64,000 bases of DNA from Tranzscheliella williamsii (Eukaryota; Basidiomycota; Ustilaginomycetes; Ustilaginales; Ustilaginaceae): assembly GCA_023212725.1 (NCBI GenBank), contig JALBYF010000069.1, positions 30,635-94,634 of the forward strand. The letters run 5' to 3'. Positions 38,638 to 48,278 of this stretch are shown piece by piece. Numbering within the stretch: position 1 is the first letter of the stretch; every line of letters starts with the position of its first letter. Below the pieces are notes generated by a model. It saw nothing but the letters and a program-made list of their open reading frames with translations, was not told the origin of the DNA and ran no database searches. A program made the position numbers and the translations under genes.

Positions 38638-39468
38638 CTAGCCGTGTCGAGGTGCGCACGGCGGCAGGAATGTACAGGCGGAGGAGGGCGGGGCTACGGT
38701 GTTGCGGGGGGCGGGAGGAGGCCGCGAGCGGGGGGGGTTTGCGATGGGGTGGGTGAGGTAAAAGTCTGCGAGGCTGCGGCGCGGGGAGGTGTCGGGGAGG
38801 CTGTGGAGGCGTGGGCGGCGGGGGTGGTGCGGGCTGGGGGGCGTGGGATGGCGAGCGGGGAGGTGGGAGTGGGAGAGTGCGCGCGGGCGCGGGTAGGGAG
38901 AGGGGCGGGGGGCGGCGGGCTTTTCGAGCGCGGGGCAGTAGGTCCAGTAGTGGCCCTTGCCGGGCTGGCCATGCTGGCGGTCGAGCTTGAGAAAGTAGGG
39001 CTGCGTGGAGAGGTTGTGGCGGAGTGTGTTCTTTGGGGGGGTCAGCTGGAGCTGTCTCGGGGAAGCAGGGGGGGTGCTTACCTTCCAGCCTTTGCCGTTG
39101 GCGGGGGCGGCGAAGAAGGGGAACTTGTCCTCGAGGTCGCGGTAGAGCTGGCTGAGGGTGAGCTTGGCCTCTGCGCGGCGGAGGATGCAGAGCTTGATCA
39201 GCTCGGTGTAGGCGTGTGCGGGGCGCTCTGCACTCGTCCCGCGCGCGAGCCCGGCCCAGACGCCCTCGAAGTGGACCGCGCGCACCCAGCCAGACAGCCC
39301 GCCGACCTTGCACCCGCCCTGCAGATGCAAACACCCGCCCACATGCCCCGCCCCGGGCGACAGCGTCACCGCCCGCGCAGACGCGACCCGCGGCGACAGG
39401 TCCGGCGTCGGCGACGACAAGCACCCCAGCGGCGAGCACGGCGTCGGGTGGTGAGCGGCGCCCGACAT
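38638..39468 (-). CDS. fox1: Forkhead transcription factor, Fox1-like
   Basis: Exons 39082-39468 and 38638-39030 (minus) join across a 51-bp intron (donor GTAAGC, branch CTGAC, acceptor CAAAG) to give 259 residues. The forkhead domain starts near residue 81 (R-P-A-H-A-Y-T-E-L-I) and includes L-S-Q-L-Y-R-D-L, G-W-K joined to N-T-L-R-H-N-L-S, and a final G-H-Y-W-T-Y. The joined motif matches the invariant helix-3 consensus, which fixes the intron. The C terminus is Pro/Ser/His-rich. The ATG at 39466-39468 is used; the in-frame codon at 39498 is GTG, and an upstream exon cannot be excluded. U. maydis Fox1 acts in biotrophic growth; the symbol is by resemblance and gene neighbourhood. It is convergent with the coiled-coil gene. 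Confidence 0.82.
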   Translation of the reverse strand: MSGAAHHPTPCSPLGCLSSPTPDLSPRVASARAVTLSPGAGHVGGCLHLQGGCKVGGLSGWVRAVHFEGVWAGLARGTSAERPAHAYTELIKLCILRRAEAKLTLSQLYRDLEDKFPFFAAPANGKGWKVSTPPASPRQLQLTPPKNTLRHNLSTQPYFLKLDRQHGQPGKGHYWTYCPALEKPAAPRPSPYPRPRALSHSHLPARHPTPPSPHHPRRPRLHSLPDTSPRRSLADFYLTHPIANPPRSRPPPAPRNTVAPPSSACTFLPPCAPRHG

Positions 39469-41260
39469 GCTGTTGGCACCACCGCTCCGATGGAACACTG
39501 CGACGGCGTGCAGACGTCAGTGAGACCAGCCGTCTGCGCCCACCACGAGCGCGACGACGTAGCGACGTGCAGTTAGCCGATGGCGGAGAAGAAAAGTCGC
39601 GGGTGAAGTGCGCAGGAAGAAGGGGACAAGGCGATGCAGCGGTGCGGCGGTGTGGCGAGAGGTGGCTGGGTGCGGCTTTTTGAAGCACGGCGAGCGGGGG
39701 CGGAGGGGGTGCCCGGTCCAGTGTTGGGCCGGCGCGTACGGTTCGAGGCTGGCGAGGCGGCTATGTCGGAGAAATTCTGAGTGGGGCAGCGGGCGTGCGA
39801 TGGCGGTCGGGCAGAAGCGCGGCAAGCTGGGCGGGATGAGCGGACGGGAAGGCGAGGCTGGCGCTGCGGGTGATGGCGCTGGGGGGGATGCTGTGTGCGC
39901 GGTCGCGCTCGGCCTGTCCAGCCCGTGCTGCCGGTGGCCAAAGCAAGCGCGCCATCCAGGCACCAGGATCGCTGCAACGCATTCCCACGGCCGTAGGTGC
40001 CTGCGCCTGTCGAGTCGTGACCATCCACCACTGCGCGATCCATCTGCACCACCCGCTGCTCATTACTGCGCCCGGTTGGCCCACCCGCCTGTGCTATGCA
40101 TCTGCCTTGCCAAGCCTGCTGCGCGCTGGGCCCGCTGCGGTGGGAAGGCACATCATGAAGCCGCCGCGCACCGCGCTCGCTCGCTTCGAGTACGACCATC
40201 GAGCCTCCCCGAAGCGGTGGCGAGAGCATACATGGCTGCTCCCCCAAACCCAATGCGATGGTTGCTGGGCCAGACCAGCCGAGCTTATCGGGGCCGCGGC
40301 CCCGTCCTCTGGGTCCAGACCTCCGCTACGCCCTGCGCGCGCAAACCTCTGCCATGGGAGCGGTGGACGCGGTGCTGCATCTCGCTGCGCGGTTCTCAGC
40401 TGGTTGCGTGCTCCGAAGCGCCGACGGCCCACAGATGAAGTTTGCCTCTCGCAGCTTGGCCTTGCTCCGTTGCCACCGAGCTTGCTCTATTTGGACGCCA
40501 GAATTGGCCGATACGGTCGCGCAGCGGCTACCCATGGCGATGCGCATCCGCGGGCTCGTGGCTCCGCAAGCAGGTGGCGTCGTGGACGGCGCCCGCTCGG
40601 GGCCGCCTAGCAGCTTGCCTCCCGCGGCACGCTCAAGCTCTGCACGCCCTCGCACTGACCGCGGGCCAGCAGGCCATCGATGCGGCTCGCGCTGCCAGAG
40701 AGACGGGCAGAAGAGAGATTAAGGTTTATTGATTGCAACGCTTGGCTGACACGGCCCTTGGCAGCGAGCCGGCTCCGCAGCCCACATGAGCTCCGTGCTG
40801 GTACGGGCGCCAGACGAGGCGCGCTGGGGACTGCTGATGATGTGCGCATTGCCGCCTGGGGTGCCACCGGTGGGTGTGCTCGCGCTGGGGGGATGCTAGC
40901 CGCCGCGCGCAGAATCCAGTTCCCATGGCGCTTGGCGGCCATCAGGACGGCGATGCGCGGTGATGAAGCACGGCGGACGCGCGGCTGGGTGCGCGTTGCC
41001 ACCAGCTCCGCTGCACCGCGTCTCCCGCTCGTTGGGGAGCCTAGCTATTTCGAGCCACTGGCGCTAAGCTTGAGCGAGGCGGGTGGACTGGTCGTGCGGA
41101 TAGGCTTTAGGCAGGGGTTGCGTAGCCGCCACGCTTGTCGACGTCGCTGCACAGACCAGGCCCACCCCGCAGCAAGCGGCGCCGCTGGGGACACAGGCAG
41201 ACGCGGGGCAGCGAGAAGAAGCGGCGCGCCGCGGTAGATTGCAAGAGAGAGCGGGTCGGA
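39469..41260. promoter_or_regulatory. GC-rich region upstream of the forkhead gene
   Basis: About 1.8 kb between the forkhead 5' end and the dihydroorotase 3' end. High GC leaves frames of 100-280 codons open on both strands, but none shows a domain or consistent codon bias, so I call none. A plausible acceptor (cgccgtcgcag on the minus strand, near 39501-39511) hints at a forkhead 5' UTR intron. Confidence 0.45.
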
Positions 41261-42549
41261 CTAGGCGCGGACGATCTGCCAGGCGAGTGGCCTGCCGGCC
41301 CAGAAGGGGACGACCTGCACCTTGGCCGGGTCGGCATCGGCGGTGTGCGCATCCGCGGGATGGACATAGACGGCAGGGACAGGGGTGCCCGCACCGGGGG
41401 CCACGCGGCGCAGCCGCAGGGAACCCTGCGACAGCTGTTCAGCTCGGTCGTAACCGTAGAAGCGGCGACCGTTGAGGCTCACGTAGTTGGCCAGCTGGTC
41501 CAACGCGCCAAAGCTCTCGAGCAGCGTCGCACACAGTGGCACCAGGATCGACGACGTGTAGACTCCAGCGGCGCACCCACACGACACCACACCGCTCGGC
41601 TCCAGCGACGCGCCATCCGCCGACGGCTTGGTCCCCGGCGCGCCGTGCGTCACGGCTGACGGGTACTTGTTCGCCAGCACGTGCGGCGCCGAATCGGAAC
41701 CCAGGAAGAAGCGTGGATGCCCTGCATAGTGAGACGGGAGCAAGCGCGGAGGGGGGGAGGAAGTGCAAGTAGAGAACAAGCGGTCAGTGTCTATGCGTAT
41801 GGACTGTGAGCAGAGCTGCACCCACCTTGTTTGATGACGTCGCGGAGCGCCTGACGGTCGTCGGGGTACTTTGCAACGGGCTTGCAGAAGTTGAGGGGCT
41901 TGCCGGCCCAGTCGTCGACGATGAGCTGGAGGTGATGCGGAGTGATGGAGCAGCCGACGGTGTCACCGCACTGTTTGACGGCGTCGACGGCCTTGCGGGT
42001 GGTGGCGTGCTCGAGGACGATGCGGAGCTGGGGGAAGTCGCGATGGAGCTGGAAGAGGTGGGTAAGGAACCTTTCCTCTGCGTTGAGGACGCAGATGCCG
42101 GCGTCCGGATTCGAGGGCACCTCGCCGTGAAGGTTGAGGACCATGCCGTGCTTCTGCATCTCTTCGAAGACGGGGTAGTAGGTCTCGTAGTCTTCGATGC
42201 CGCTGTCCGAGTTGGTGGTCACGCCGCGCGGGTAGCTCTTGACGCCGCGGACACCTGCGCGGGCAGCCTTGGCGATCTCGTCGCGCGTCAACGCAGGCGA
42301 GAGGTAGAGCGTGCCTACAAACTCGGTGGCGGGCGCGAGCTGCTGCAGCGCGGCCAGATACGCCGTTGCCTCGTCAGCGCTCGTGATCGGCGGCACCAGG
42401 TTAGGCATCACATACGCCAGCGACACCCCGCCCTCGGCCACATGCGGCGCCACCAGCTCGGCCATCTTGCCCTGCCGCAGATGCACGTGGAAGTCCGCCG
42501 GCGCCGGCACCTCGATTTCGTCACTCGCCATCGTCGCTGCTGCTGCCAT
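41261..42549 (-). CDS. pyr3: Dihydroorotase
   Basis: Exon 1 is 42549-41826 and exon 2 is 41721-41261 (minus). The 104-bp intron runs from GTGGGT to CTATGCAG and splits a Gly codon. The product has 394 residues. The zinc ligands H-V-H are at 21-23 and the carboxylated-Lys region V-K-S-Y-P-R-G has Lys104. L-N-L-H-G-E and L-E-H-A-T-T supply more ligands, and F-L-G-S-D-S-A-P-H in exon 2 carries the catalytic Asp. The monofunctional type I/PyrC-like enzyme closes carbamoyl aspartate to dihydroorotate in the cytosol, the third step of UMP synthesis. It corresponds to S. cerevisiae URA4; in U. maydis the dihydroorotase gene is named pyr3. A second ATG six codons in is an alternative start. Confidence 0.95.
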
Positions 42550-42936
42550 TGCTCTTGTCGTGGATGAGGTGGGGGGAGCAAGGCTGCGCAGTTTCCTACA
42601 TCACCGCTTTGGATGTCGTTTCCCGCGCCTTTTCGCACGACTTTCTTCTCGCTTTTTCAGCAAGAAAGCGTCGAAAAGGGCGCTATTTTACTTTACTTTC
42701 TTTTTCTTTTCCTTTTCGTTTTTCTTTTTCTTACCGTTTTAAGGAGCGGCTCCAGGTTTTACCAACAGCGGTTCAATCTCACATACACTCATTTGCGTCT
42801 TTCCGCCCGCCTTCCATGCTTACGAGGTTCGGGTTGTGTCGGCGACGTCATTTTACACTGCGTCACTAGCTGTAGTAGTTACGAGGTGTGCAAACGAGGA
42901 CGAGAAGACGGTTTCTGGGCGCGGGGTTGCGATGGC
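42550..42936 (-). promoter_or_regulatory. Dihydroorotase promoter with long pyrimidine (plus-strand) tract
   Basis: 387 bp between the FUN14 stop and the dihydroorotase start. At 42687-42741 the plus strand is almost pure T/C (tttctttttcttttcc and similar), that is, poly-purine on the transcribed orientation. Such tracts exclude nucleosomes in fungal promoters. No other element is identified. Confidence 0.5.
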
Positions 42937-43707
42937 CTAGCCGAGACGGAGGCCGAGCAGGAGGCCGGCCATGAAGGTGGCTCTGGGTTGGAAGTCAGCC
43001 ATGAGAAAGTTGGTGCTTCTAGTCCAGATGCGCTCGGCGGTGCTGCCGCTGAAGCCGGTGGCGTTGGCGTTGGCGGGAGGCCCGGCTGCGGAGCCGATGG
43101 CTTTGTCGTAGCGGCTGTTGATGGCGGGCCAGTGGACTGAAATCAGGCGCTGGCTGCTGAGGTACTGGAGGAGGACGTAGCAGCCGCCGAGGAGAAACGC
43201 GATGAACTTGAGCCCCTTTTTGATAAAGATGCCGGCGCAAACGCCGCAGACAGTGCCGAAGGAGAGCTGGTAGATGTTGACGATGCTCTGCGGTTCGTCC
43301 TGCGGCGCCGGGGCAGGGATGCCAGAGGTGGGGAGGTAGGGGCGGGCAGAGTCGCAGGCGACGCTCTGTGCGCCGAGCGCGCTCAGGCCGCTCGCAGCTA
43401 GCAGCGAGCCACCGAGGACGAGCGCCAGCCGCGAGCGCCCCGCCGGCGCCGGCACCGCCCGTGCATACACCCGTCCGTCGGACGCAACCCGCCCCGCCGC
43501 CCTCCTCTCGACCTTCGGCCCGTAGTACGTCCGCACCTGCTGCGCTCGCACCCCCAGCCCAACGCGGCTCCCCGCAAAGCCAATGCCCTAACCGCAAGCC
43601 ATGCCATATCCACATCCGTCAGCACAGCGTCCAACATCCCCTGCAGGCCACGCCTCACTCACCTGCGTCGCCTTCGCTCCGGTACGTAGGAGCGGGAACG
43701 AGATCAT
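42937..43707 (-). CDS. FUN14-domain mitochondrial membrane protein (FUNDC family)
   Basis: Two exons on the minus strand, 43707-43663 and 43587-42937, flank a 75-bp intron (donor GTGAGT, acceptor GGTTAG). The joined product has 231 residues and starts M-I-S-F-P-L-L-R-T-G-A-K, an Arg-rich amphipathic mitochondrial presequence. Exon 2 alone has no ATG, so the first exon is required. The FUN14 domain lies at about 125-175: N-I-Y-Q-L-S-F-G-T-V-C-G-V-C-A-G, then K-K-G-L-K-F-I-A-F-L-L-G-G. A further hydrophobic Gly segment ends the protein (F-M-A-G-L-L-L-G-L). The family spans the mitochondrial outer membrane; animal FUNDC1 is a mitophagy receptor, but function in fungi is poorly defined. No clear LC3-interacting motif is seen. 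Confidence 0.85.
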
Positions 43708-43874
43708 CGTTTCGGTTCCGAGGTGGAAGGGTACGGTGCCAAGGTGTTCTCGAATCGTTCGCATGGAAGGTTAAAGCAACGGGCCTACCTCCACTTGGCA
43801 TCTTCCTTGGTCGCCCGCGTTACCCATGTCAGGTCGTAGAGGGGCCCCAAAGGAAAAAAATGATATAAAAAATT

Positions 43875-43989
43875 GGGGGCTTGCGGGAATCGAACCCACG
43901 ACCTCCTCTAGATCCCTTTCTTGTGACATTATATCAGGTCGAGTTTGGTTAACCCGAAAGAGACAGCATAGCCGCTAGCCCAAAGCCCC
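43875..43989 (-). tRNA. tRNA-Pro (anticodon CGG) with 42-nt intron
   Basis: On the minus strand the acceptor GGGGCTT (43989-43983) pairs with AAGCCCC (43882-43876 in reverse order), with C as discriminator. The D arm has GGC/GCT. The anticodon stem TCTCT pairs with AGAGG around loop TTCGGG...T, with anticodon CGG at 43954-43956. The T arm GTGGG-TTCGATT-CCCGC is canonical. The intron (43911-43952) follows position 37, as in nuclear tRNAs. T-rich sequence (43851-43874 complement) just past the 3' end is a pol III terminator. The gene is upstream of FUN14 and within 233 bp of the end of a LINE ORF on the same strand. Confidence 0.92.
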
Positions 43990-44222
43990 CGTTTTTATTA
44001 TATTTTAGGGTCTTTGTTTGTATATTTATAAGGCGCGTTGGGAAATGATTCGCCTACTTCTATATCAACCCGTTGGCGTCATCATTGTCACCACCAGAAC
44101 AACAAAGCCAAGATGAGATGGGCCTAACTGAGTTTTTATTCTTACGCGTGTTAATAGACATGATGAGGAGCAGGGGACCCATGCTAGTACAGCGATGGGG
44201 GGCCCAGAGTACGGTTCACGGA

Positions 44223-47200
44223 CTAAGACAATGGCAGTGTCGGAAAAGTAGGAGTATTGGTGTGCGTGCCGACTGCGTGGGCCGGAAGAAGATCAGCGCA
44301 GCGGGAGTACGCCTTGATGAGATAGGCGTGTAGTGTTGGTAGGGCCGACGTAGGCCGGTAAGAGGACTGTCGTTCGTCCTGCCGAGCCTGCAGTCGAGTG
44401 GTCTGGAGGGCGTGGATTGCCGACATGTGCAGGATGTGGAAATAGCGCCGCTCCCCAGATGGTAGGCTAGAATAGATAGCCATCCAACCGGTGAGTAGTT
44501 CTGTTGGAGTGGAAGGGTAGCTGAGAGGAAGAGACGGTATCCACGATCTTGCAATTGCCCAAACGTGTGTCCAGAATGGTTCGACATCGCGGCAAGTTGC
44601 GAATGCATGGCTCGTGCACTCGAGCTGCCCACATGAAGAACAGAGAGCAACTTTGAGCTCAGGGGTGCGAAAGACGAGCGCCCGTTCGTGTAGCACGGTG
44701 ATCAGGGAGGTGATGGCGTCTGTCAGCTCGGGAACGGAATGGACACGCTTCCAAAGCCTAGCCCAGGCAGCCTGGCTGAGGCCAGTGTTGGCGTGCAAGA
44801 CAGTCTGCTTGGGGATTTTTACATCGCGAGCGTGGTGGTCTGTCCAATATCTTCGGGCGTTGCGTGTGGTGAAGTGAGTAAGGCGGTGCGAGGCGACTGA
44901 AAGGTATCGCCAAGGGAGGGTGAGGCGAGTCGGATCGGAGAACAGACGGATATTCTTGGTGACGGGACGGGCGGAGACGCTGGTGTCCAGGTCGATAAAG
45001 GGACGATGGATCCGTGAGTCGGTCTTGGTCAAAAAATCAGGTCGAAGAGCGAGGATGCGGCGACGCATTAGTTCGGGCATGACTGCGAGGTAGAACTCCC
45101 AACGAACCATGAGCCAATGAAGCGTCGTATGACCAGAGTTGCTAAAGTGCGGCCCGAAGAGGCGGCGCCCGTCACGTACAGAGAAGTCAACCTTGTGGTA
45201 GGCTGGTCCATGGTCGATGAAGAGGTCTTCGAAAGTAGGGGGCACCACCGAGTGATTGCTTGGGTCAAACCACAGAATGTCAGCAAAGGTGACCATCCCT
45301 TGGCGGCGAAGATAGAGAAGATGTTCATTGAAGCGATTCCAGGACGGACCTGCTGCCGCGTTGGTGTCGATGCCGTAAGCCGGGTGATACCACGGCAGGG
45401 AGCCGACCTCAGCGTCGGACAGTTCTGTCCAGGGGAGGTGGGCACAGATGGAGAGGTCGAACTTTGCAAGGATGTCGAGGACGGATGCCGGATACGGATG
45501 ATCCGTCTGAAGACGAGCCCCAACCCAGGGCATTGAATGCCGAGTGAGGAGAATTGCGAGCGGGGCACTGCAGTGGTAGTACAAATATTGCTTGAGAAGG
45601 TCGACAAGGATATCATTATCGAGTAGACTCTCGACGATCCATTTTAATGCCAGAGATTTGGTGAAGCACAATGGATCGTGCAGACCGAACCCGCCTTGAT
45701 CGAGAGGTCGAATCACGATAGTCCAGGGCAAATGGGCTCGTTTTGCTTTGGGAAACAGCCACGGCAGGAGTTGTCTCTGCAGCTGATCAAAGATTTCGGG
45801 GTTGACAGGGCCGACGGAGAGCTGGTGCCAGAGGATAGGGAGGACATACGTGTTGATGAAGCGGACTCGACTGAGGAGGTCGTGGCGACGGTGGATGGTA
45901 GAGGCGAGTCGCTGCCGTAACTTGGTGACAAGGAGTTCATGATGCTGAGTGGCTGCGAGACCGTCGTTGTGAAAAGCAAAGCCGAGATACTGCCACTCGG
46001 CGTCAACATTGACGTTGCGGTCGAGCGGTAGGCTGGACGTCCAGGCGCCGGCCGGCTCAAGGAGCGGACTCGAGATGACACGGTAGGAAGGGGATGTGTT
46101 CAGAGTGGCGCCGCTGGCCGCGTCATATAGATTCCGGCATTCTTGATAGAGCTGAAATTGTTGACGGTCGCCAACGATGATGATGCTGCGGTCCGCACAG
46201 GAAATGCTGTCTATGGTCGGGGATGTCGGCGAGATTTGGACGCCAACATCTGCGGCACGGAGAGCATCAAGAAACGGCTGATAGGACAGGATGTAGAGCA
46301 GAGGCGAAGAGGGCATGCCTTGGGGCACTCCCTGAGCAAGAGGAATGGGTGGAGTCGAGGTCTCGCCGAGGTCATAGGTGACATGAGGGTGGTGATAGAG
46401 AGTGCGGATCAGGCGAATGAACGATGATGGGAATTGGCGATGCTTCATGACCGCCCAGAGCCAGTTGCGGGAGACGTTATCGAAAGCTTTCGCCTGGTCT
46501 TGATCGATCAGAAGGATGTGTGAAGAGTTGGTTAGGCCGAGTTTGCACGCTGCGATTATGCAGTAGATCCTTGTCACTGCGACATGGCTGTGGCGGCCTG
46601 AAATGAAGCCGGTCTGGTTGGAGGCTGTGAGAAAGTCAACCGCGGCTTCAAGGCGGTTGCGAATTGCCTGGTCCATGATGCGGATGTCGGTGTTAAAGAT
46701 GGAGAGTGGTCGGTAGCTCGTCGGTTCCGTCTTCTCCCCGCTTTTGTATATGAGGATGCCGCGCGCAAGCGGTTCAAAGGCTGGGAGCGGTCGCCCGGAG
46801 CGGAGGGAGTTGATGAGACGAGTAAGGAGGTGTGCGGTTGCAGCTGGGTTGCATGCCCAGAAGGCAAAAGAGAGACCATTTCTTCCAGGACATGATGTAC
46901 TAGAGGCGGAGCGTTGGACTGCCGTCTCGAGCTCAGCTGCCGTGAAATTGTTGAAGAGAATTGAGCTGATCGTAGTGGGGAGGTGAGCCGGGCTTTGAGT
47001 TAGAAGGGCGGTGCGGGCTCGGTCGGTTTGCACTGTATCAGTGGTGGCGGCAAAGAGGTTGGCAAAGAAAGCAGTGACAACGTCAAAGGGGAGGTCAGGC
47101 CTGACCTGTTCCCGAAAGCGATGGGTTCCCTCGCTTGACCTGTCTTGAACTCCTAGTTGTTGCTCTGTGGAGGCAACGAGCGCCTGTGCGTCGTAGTAAG

Positions 47201-48278
47201 CTCGATACGTCGTTGGAAGGCTAAGCAGATCCCACGAGCTGAGCTTTTCGCTGAGCGTACGTAAGAGGCCATGTGTCGAGTTCAGTTGGTTACGAAGTTT
47301 GTACATCTGGTCTTTGCAAAAAGCGCGGCAGCGCTCCACCAGGGAGAAGTGTTGGACTGCGACGGAGGCGGTGGAGAAAGGGCTGCAATCGGAGTGCAAA
47401 AGCGATGATAGAAAGCGTTGGCAGGCTGCCTTGAAGGCGTGGTAGTTGGCGATAGCCGACGGCAAGGCCCAACGACGAATGCTGGACAGTGGCGTGGTCT
47501 CATATTGGTGTCGTTCCGGGCTGATCGTAAGGATTACCCCGTTGTGGTCAGAGCTGAGGCTCTGTCGTGTCAGGATAGAGATACAGCGGTGCACCACGTC
47601 TTGTGAGAGGAGGAAGAAGTCGATGCGGGAGGCAGACCGTACACTCGCATCCGTGGAAGACAGGACTATCCTGGTATAGCCTGGGACGTCTGGATACATG
47701 AGCCGATAGACGTCGGTCAGATGGGAGTGGAGGAGGTAGGGCTCGAGTGAGGGCCAGTGATGCGAGACGCTGAGTCGGGGGTGAAGAAAGTCGAGAGTGC
47801 GAGAGGGTGCATCATTCCAATCACCACCAACAATCCACGGGATGTTGTCGCGTTCAAATGCTAGGCGGAAGCAGTCGAAGAACCGCTCCCTATCGGTCTC
47901 AAAGGCAGGTGCATATACGGAAGCGACATGGAGTATTTCACTCTGGTATTCGACAGTGACTATGACGATGCGACCCCCCTGAGTCCAAGCGGTGGAATGG
48001 AGCTTAACGTCTTGGTTGATGATTATAATGCCCGCGTATGCACTGATAGATGCAGTGTGGTGGTGGGGCTGAACAGAAGACGGTGCTAGGTCGTTCCAAG
48101 ATGGAAGGAGCTCAGCATCCTGGGCGAAACGGGAGCGGATGGTCGCGGCGATCGGCTCCTGGAGGAGAACAATGTCAATATCGGCCGTGAGGGATAGCCA
48201 ATCTGCGCCTTTCGTTATCGGCTGGGCTGACATGGAACAACAGTTCCATGTGAGAACACGGAGGGGGCGTGTAGACAT
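44223..48278 (-). CDS. LINE ORF2: APE-type endonuclease and reverse transcriptase
   Basis: Starting at the ATG at 48276-48278, 1351 residues. The N-terminal exonuclease-endonuclease-phosphatase domain keeps T-W-N-C, L-L-Q-E-P, G-G-D-W-N-D, R-I-D-F-F and S-D-H-N. The reverse transcriptase shows S-Y-R-P-L-S, T-G-F-I-S-G-R, K-A-F-D-N-V and Q-G-M-P-S-S-P. At the usual Y/F-A-D-D position it reads C-A-D-R-S (codons gcg gac cgc agc near 46192-46181), so the second catalytic Asp is missing. A C-terminal zinc-knuckle-like C-x2-C-x8-H-x4-C ends the conserved part. Known role: nicking target DNA and priming cDNA synthesis in place. With this change the copy may be inactive for reverse transcription, unless the family tolerates it. 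Confidence 0.92.
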   Translation of the reverse strand: MSTRPLRVLTWNCCSMSAQPITKGADWLSLTADIDIVLLQEPIAATIRSRFAQDAELLPSWNDLAPSSVQPHHHTASISAYAGIIIINQDVKLHSTAWTQGGRIVIVTVEYQSEILHVASVYAPAFETDRERFFDCFRLAFERDNIPWIVGGDWNDAPSRTLDFLHPRLSVSHHWPSLEPYLLHSHLTDVYRLMYPDVPGYTRIVLSSTDASVRSASRIDFFLLSQDVVHRCISILTRQSLSSDHNGVILTISPERHQYETTPLSSIRRWALPSAIANYHAFKAACQRFLSSLLHSDCSPFSTASVAVQHFSLVERCRAFCKDQMYKLRNQLNSTHGLLRTLSEKLSSWDLLSLPTTYRAYYDAQALVASTEQQLGVQDRSSEGTHRFREQVRPDLPFDVVTAFFANLFAATTDTVQTDRARTALLTQSPAHLPTTISSILFNNFTAAELETAVQRSASSTSCPGRNGLSFAFWACNPAATAHLLTRLINSLRSGRPLPAFEPLARGILIYKSGEKTEPTSYRPLSIFNTDIRIMDQAIRNRLEAAVDFLTASNQTGFISGRHSHVAVTRIYCIIAACKLGLTNSSHILLIDQDQAKAFDNVSRNWLWAVMKHRQFPSSFIRLIRTLYHHPHVTYDLGETSTPPIPLAQGVPQGMPSSPLLYILSYQPFLDALRAADVGVQISPTSPTIDSISCADRSIIIVGDRQQFQLYQECRNLYDAASGATLNTSPSYRVISSPLLEPAGAWTSSLPLDRNVNVDAEWQYLGFAFHNDGLAATQHHELLVTKLRQRLASTIHRRHDLLSRVRFINTYVLPILWHQLSVGPVNPEIFDQLQRQLLPWLFPKAKRAHLPWTIVIRPLDQGGFGLHDPLCFTKSLALKWIVESLLDNDILVDLLKQYLYYHCSAPLAILLTRHSMPWVGARLQTDHPYPASVLDILAKFDLSICAHLPWTELSDAEVGSLPWYHPAYGIDTNAAAGPSWNRFNEHLLYLRRQGMVTFADILWFDPSNHSVVPPTFEDLFIDHGPAYHKVDFSVRDGRRLFGPHFSNSGHTTLHWLMVRWEFYLAVMPELMRRRILALRPDFLTKTDSRIHRPFIDLDTSVSARPVTKNIRLFSDPTRLTLPWRYLSVASHRLTHFTTRNARRYWTDHHARDVKIPKQTVLHANTGLSQAAWARLWKRVHSVPELTDAITSLITVLHERALVFRTPELKVALCSSCGQLECTSHAFATCRDVEPFWTHVWAIARSWIPSLPLSYPSTPTELLTGWMAIYSSLPSGERRYFHILHMSAIHALQTTRLQARQDERQSSYRPTSALPTLHAYLIKAYSRCADLLPAHAVGTHTNTPTFPTLPLS

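Noticed and set aside
39517..41237. Several 100-280 codon frames on both strands
   Set aside because: High GC keeps all frames open; no domain, no consistent bias for one frame and no strand preference.
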